From Crocodylus rhombifer (Eukaryota; Chordata; Crocodylia; Crocodylidae): DNA of 64,000 nt. The notes under the pieces were generated by a model, which was not told the DNA's origin, ran no database searches, and saw nothing but the letters and a program-made list of their open reading frames with translations. Made by a program: the position numbers and the translations under genes. Location of the stretch: the NCBI GenBank assembly GCA_038503035.1, contig JAVSML010020432.1, positions 28,027-92,026 of the forward strand. The letters are read 5' to 3'. Of the stretch, positions 1 through 64,000 are shown one piece after another; the stretch's first letter is position 1, and every line of letters starts with the position of its first letter.

Positions 1-934
1 ACTTAGTCAAGTAGCTCTATGTGCTTTGGGAGGAAAATGATGTGCAACTCATTTTAAAAAGTTCACATTTTGAGCTTCCCAGTCTTGACAAAGTCCCCTT
101 GGGGCTGATCTAACAGCACTTGTTAGGAACTTCTATAAAACAGTACTTGCAGATATATTTGTTGACCACTTCCTCCTTGCTTGGATGACATGGAAGAAGT
201 AGGAGGTCAGCAGAAACTACTCCTACAAAATCAATGCAGTGTAGCTCTTTCTAAATGTTACACTAGTTGCTGGAAAACATGAAAAGTACAAAACTCATTT
301 GTCTTGCCTTCCTGATCCATAGAGATCACATACAGTAGTGAACACATCTTGAAATACATACAAAATAGTGGTTAACATCAAGGTTCTTTGAAAGCATGTA
401 TGAGGCAGGGGATAGTGCATTATAAATGCAACCCTGTGGTACAGATCTAGTTTTGTTGTATAGAAAAGTACAAAACTCCATATAAATCAATCCTGCAGAG
501 GCTAGGATATTGTCTGACAGATCTCCAGTCCTAGTCATCTTTTGAGTCTTCAAAATGCAAAAAAAGCTTCCACATTTCTGTTATACTTTTCTTATAGTTG
601 AAACTGTTCTGTCCTTGGATTGAATTCTCCTTCTTTTCCTTCCTTTATTGTATATAATAAGCTCTTCAGCGATAAGCACAGAATTTATCTGCTTGTCAGT
701 TTAGCATCTCTTCCATTGGGATAACCTGTTGTTATCCAAGCTAACTTCATGTCTGTCATAAACCAGGGATCAGTACAGACGAGAGGCCTGCATCTCGTTT
801 TGAGTTTGGATGCCAGTCTTACTGAGGGGTGAGCACTGTTTTGGGATTAGCTTATGGTCTTGGTTATGCTGTGTTGCCACATGCATACAAAAGTATTGGT
901 GGTCTTACAGAAATAGCAGTTATTTTAATTGCTG

Positions 935-1060
935 TTTGAACATAAGAATTGCTATTTACTGGGTCAGACCATAGATTCATCTTGCCCAGTATCCTGTGTC
1001 ACATAGTGGCACAGGGTGGATACTGAAGGGGAGAGTGAACTGGGTATGACCATGGTGTTT
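935..1060 (+). repeat. Decayed amniote interspersed repeat (GGGTCAGACC type)
   Basis: The block contains ACATAAGAATTGCTATTTAC, GGGTCAGACCATAGATTCAT and CCCAGTATCCTGTGTC, the recognisable core of a repeat common in turtle, crocodile and bird genomes. A second copy of the same family is at 51591-51790. Family name not certain. Confidence 0.5.
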
Positions 1061-1513
1061 TTCCACTGGGGTTGCGGTTGGCAGAGATGAGTAGGCACTA
1101 TCACATACTCTCTGGAATGTGGAGGACATCCACCACTAGAGTATAGATAGGACTGATACGCCTAAACAGCATGATAGGTTCGTTATCGTGACCTTCATTC
1201 ATATTATTCTTTACCCTCTGGTAATTGCCCTGTTTTGACGCATGAAGTTTCTGAACCAGTGATATGAAGCTTGTAGTATTGGCAGTATTCAGTATGACAC
1301 ATCTGTTCACACAACTTATATCACAATTCCCATTAGTGTTTGTTGAAATAGTGCAGAGTGAGAACATAGTCCTCTAGAAATACATGCAAGTCAGAATACC
1401 CGCTGAAGGAGCTTAGAAACAACTTCAGATAAAAGGCAAAGTGGTGAAACAAGAGGCAGAGAGGGTTCATAAGGGGACTAATGATAAAGGATTACTGAAG
1501 AGAAATATGGAAA

Positions 1514-1650
1514 GAGGTAGCTAGCCATGTTAGTCAGAAGTCAGGCAGAAGGCAGGATAGAGTGGCATCTTATAGACTAATTCAGAGAGGCATAAGCTTT
1601 TCCAAGCAACCAGCTTACTGTTGCTTACAAAAGCTTATGCCTCTCTAAAT
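1514..1650. mobile_element. Foldback MITE-like element, copy 1
   Basis: Contains CATGTTAGTCAGAAGTCAGG and GGCAGAAGGCAGGATAGAGT, followed by an inverted repeat with arms at 1584-1610 and 1620-1646 (about 25 of 27 positions pair). The AGAAGGCAGG part recurs inverted in the element at 4258-4342, so the two belong to one family. No transposase is present. Confidence 0.6.
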
Positions 1651-1659
1651 TATTCTTAA

Positions 1660-2000
1660 GGCGCATTTTTATACATGCATCCACTGCAGTGCTAAAAGTG
1701 CCCAGTGGTTCAACGCATACAGTTGTGTAAGTGGCGAAATGCACGTCAGAGCTGAGAAAATGGCAGCAGCGCACTTTTGAACTAACGCACCTCAGAGGTG
1801 CATTAGTTCAAAAGTGCACCGCCACCATTTTCTGCATGCTGACGTGCATTTTGCCACTTATACAACTGCATGTGGCACAGCACAGTTTGCCTAAGCTCAT
1901 GTGCAGGGCAGACTTGATTAATCAAGTCTGTTCTGAAGCGGTGGATCGCCAGTGCATCTTGGGGAAAAAAGTATGTGTATAAAAACCCATTGTGCCACTC
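1660..2000. mobile_element. Palindromic non-autonomous DNA element with nested perfect palindrome
   Basis: Two arms of about 75 bp, around 1720-1796 and 1797-1869, are close inverted copies centred on CCTCAGAGG (left reads GTGTAAGTGGCGAAATGCAC; right ends GTGCATTTTGCCACTTATAC). Just downstream, 1909-1930 is a perfect 22-bp palindrome centred on GATTAATC. The structure fits a foldback MITE; the superfamily is not determined. It is CpG-bearing and less decayed than nearby sequence. Confidence 0.65.
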
Positions 2001-2438
2001 TATTCTGCCTTCTAAAGAGGAATATGTTAAGGAAGAGAGATCACTAGGCATATAAGAAGTTGTAGGCAACTTCTTGGCATGCAGAGACCTGGGAGAAGGT
2101 GCAAGGTTAAGAATGGGAGGAGACAAAGAGCAACTTGAATATGATGTGGGAGGAGTGTAAAAGTTGGTGAAGAGGTAATGTGATTGGAAGATGGCTTTAG
2201 CTACATAGTTTTGGATGGAGTGTGACAGAGGAAGTGTATGGAATCGCAAAATCTAGTTCATTAGAAAAGATTCAATATTACCTCTAGACATGCTAAGGAA
2301 CCATGCTAATGAGAGAACTGGAGACTGCATTAAAACAGGGCAGGAAACCACCAAAATTGCAGCAGTCCTCGGTTCAGTATGGGGCAGTGTGCAAAATGGT
2401 AAAAAGGATTAAAACCCAAAGGCACTGAGAACAAGCAC

Positions 2439-64000
<61,562 letters not shown>

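Larger units (their letters stand above)
1..2438. other. 3' flank / 3' UTR of PLEKHH1, no coding sequence seen
   Basis: Sequence downstream of the PLEKHH1 stop. A minus-strand AATAAA (plus-strand tttatt at 644-649) and an ATTAAA-type signal near 924-929 are possible polyadenylation signals, but neither can be tied to the gene here. It also holds palindromic repeats at 1514-1650 and 1660-2000 and a decayed repeat at 935-1060. Open frames in either strand look like repeat translations. In mammals PIGH lies tail-to-tail with this gene; no PIGH coding exon was recognised. Confidence 0.5.

Noticed and set aside
1660..2000. CRISPR array or structural RNA from the palindromic repeats
   Set aside because: No regularly spaced direct repeats; a vertebrate genome context and foldback MITE structure explain it.

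Overview
The window is vertebrate nuclear DNA and holds essentially one gene. That gene is a complete coding copy of PLEKHH1 (pleckstrin homology, MyTH4 and FERM domain containing H1), on the minus strand, in 28 coding exons from about 61.9 kb down to 2.4 kb. Each exon was found by translating short stretches between splice signals. All introns are GT-AG, and all phases join into one open frame of 4341 nt (1446 residues plus stop). The order is N-terminal coiled coil, a long acidic/serine-rich linker (one 995-bp exon), two PH domains, a MyTH4 domain and a FERM domain. The first coding exon has its own 3' splice site 52 nt upstream of a strong Kozak ATG, so at least one untranslated exon and the promoter lie further upstream, probably beyond base 64000.

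The repeat content points to a sauropsid, most likely a crocodilian. It includes CR1 LINE copies with the 3' tail type ending CTATGAAACTATGAA, a nearly full-length decayed CR1 with an SGNH-esterase ORF1, older CR1/L3 relics, several MIR SINEs, and many palindromic non-autonomous DNA transposons. The species call is inference from recalled repeat types, not from a search.

Layout: 1-2.4 kb, 3' flank/3' UTR with palindromic elements. 2.4-19.5 kb, FERM, MyTH4 and C-terminal PH2 exons; the introns hold a CR1 tail 19 bp from a splice donor, a pogo/Tigger-like element and a hAT element with a perfect 8-bp target duplication. 19.5-30.5 kb, PH1/PH2 and linker exons, with L3-type LINE relics and a 1-kb TIR element. 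30.5-40.8 kb, the big linker exon and coiled-coil exons; intron 6 carries a Helitron-like element nested in a MITE-like element, and a 10-base assembly gap lies at 36.89 kb. 40.8-61.8 kb, large 5' introns with the CR1 LINE, a second hAT element with a perfect target duplication, and a MITE splitting a MIR. 62-64 kb, upstream sequence with one further repeat.

No second protein-coding gene, structural RNA gene or CRISPR array could be supported. No new biological system was found; the points of interest are the gene model and the well-preserved transposon boundaries.
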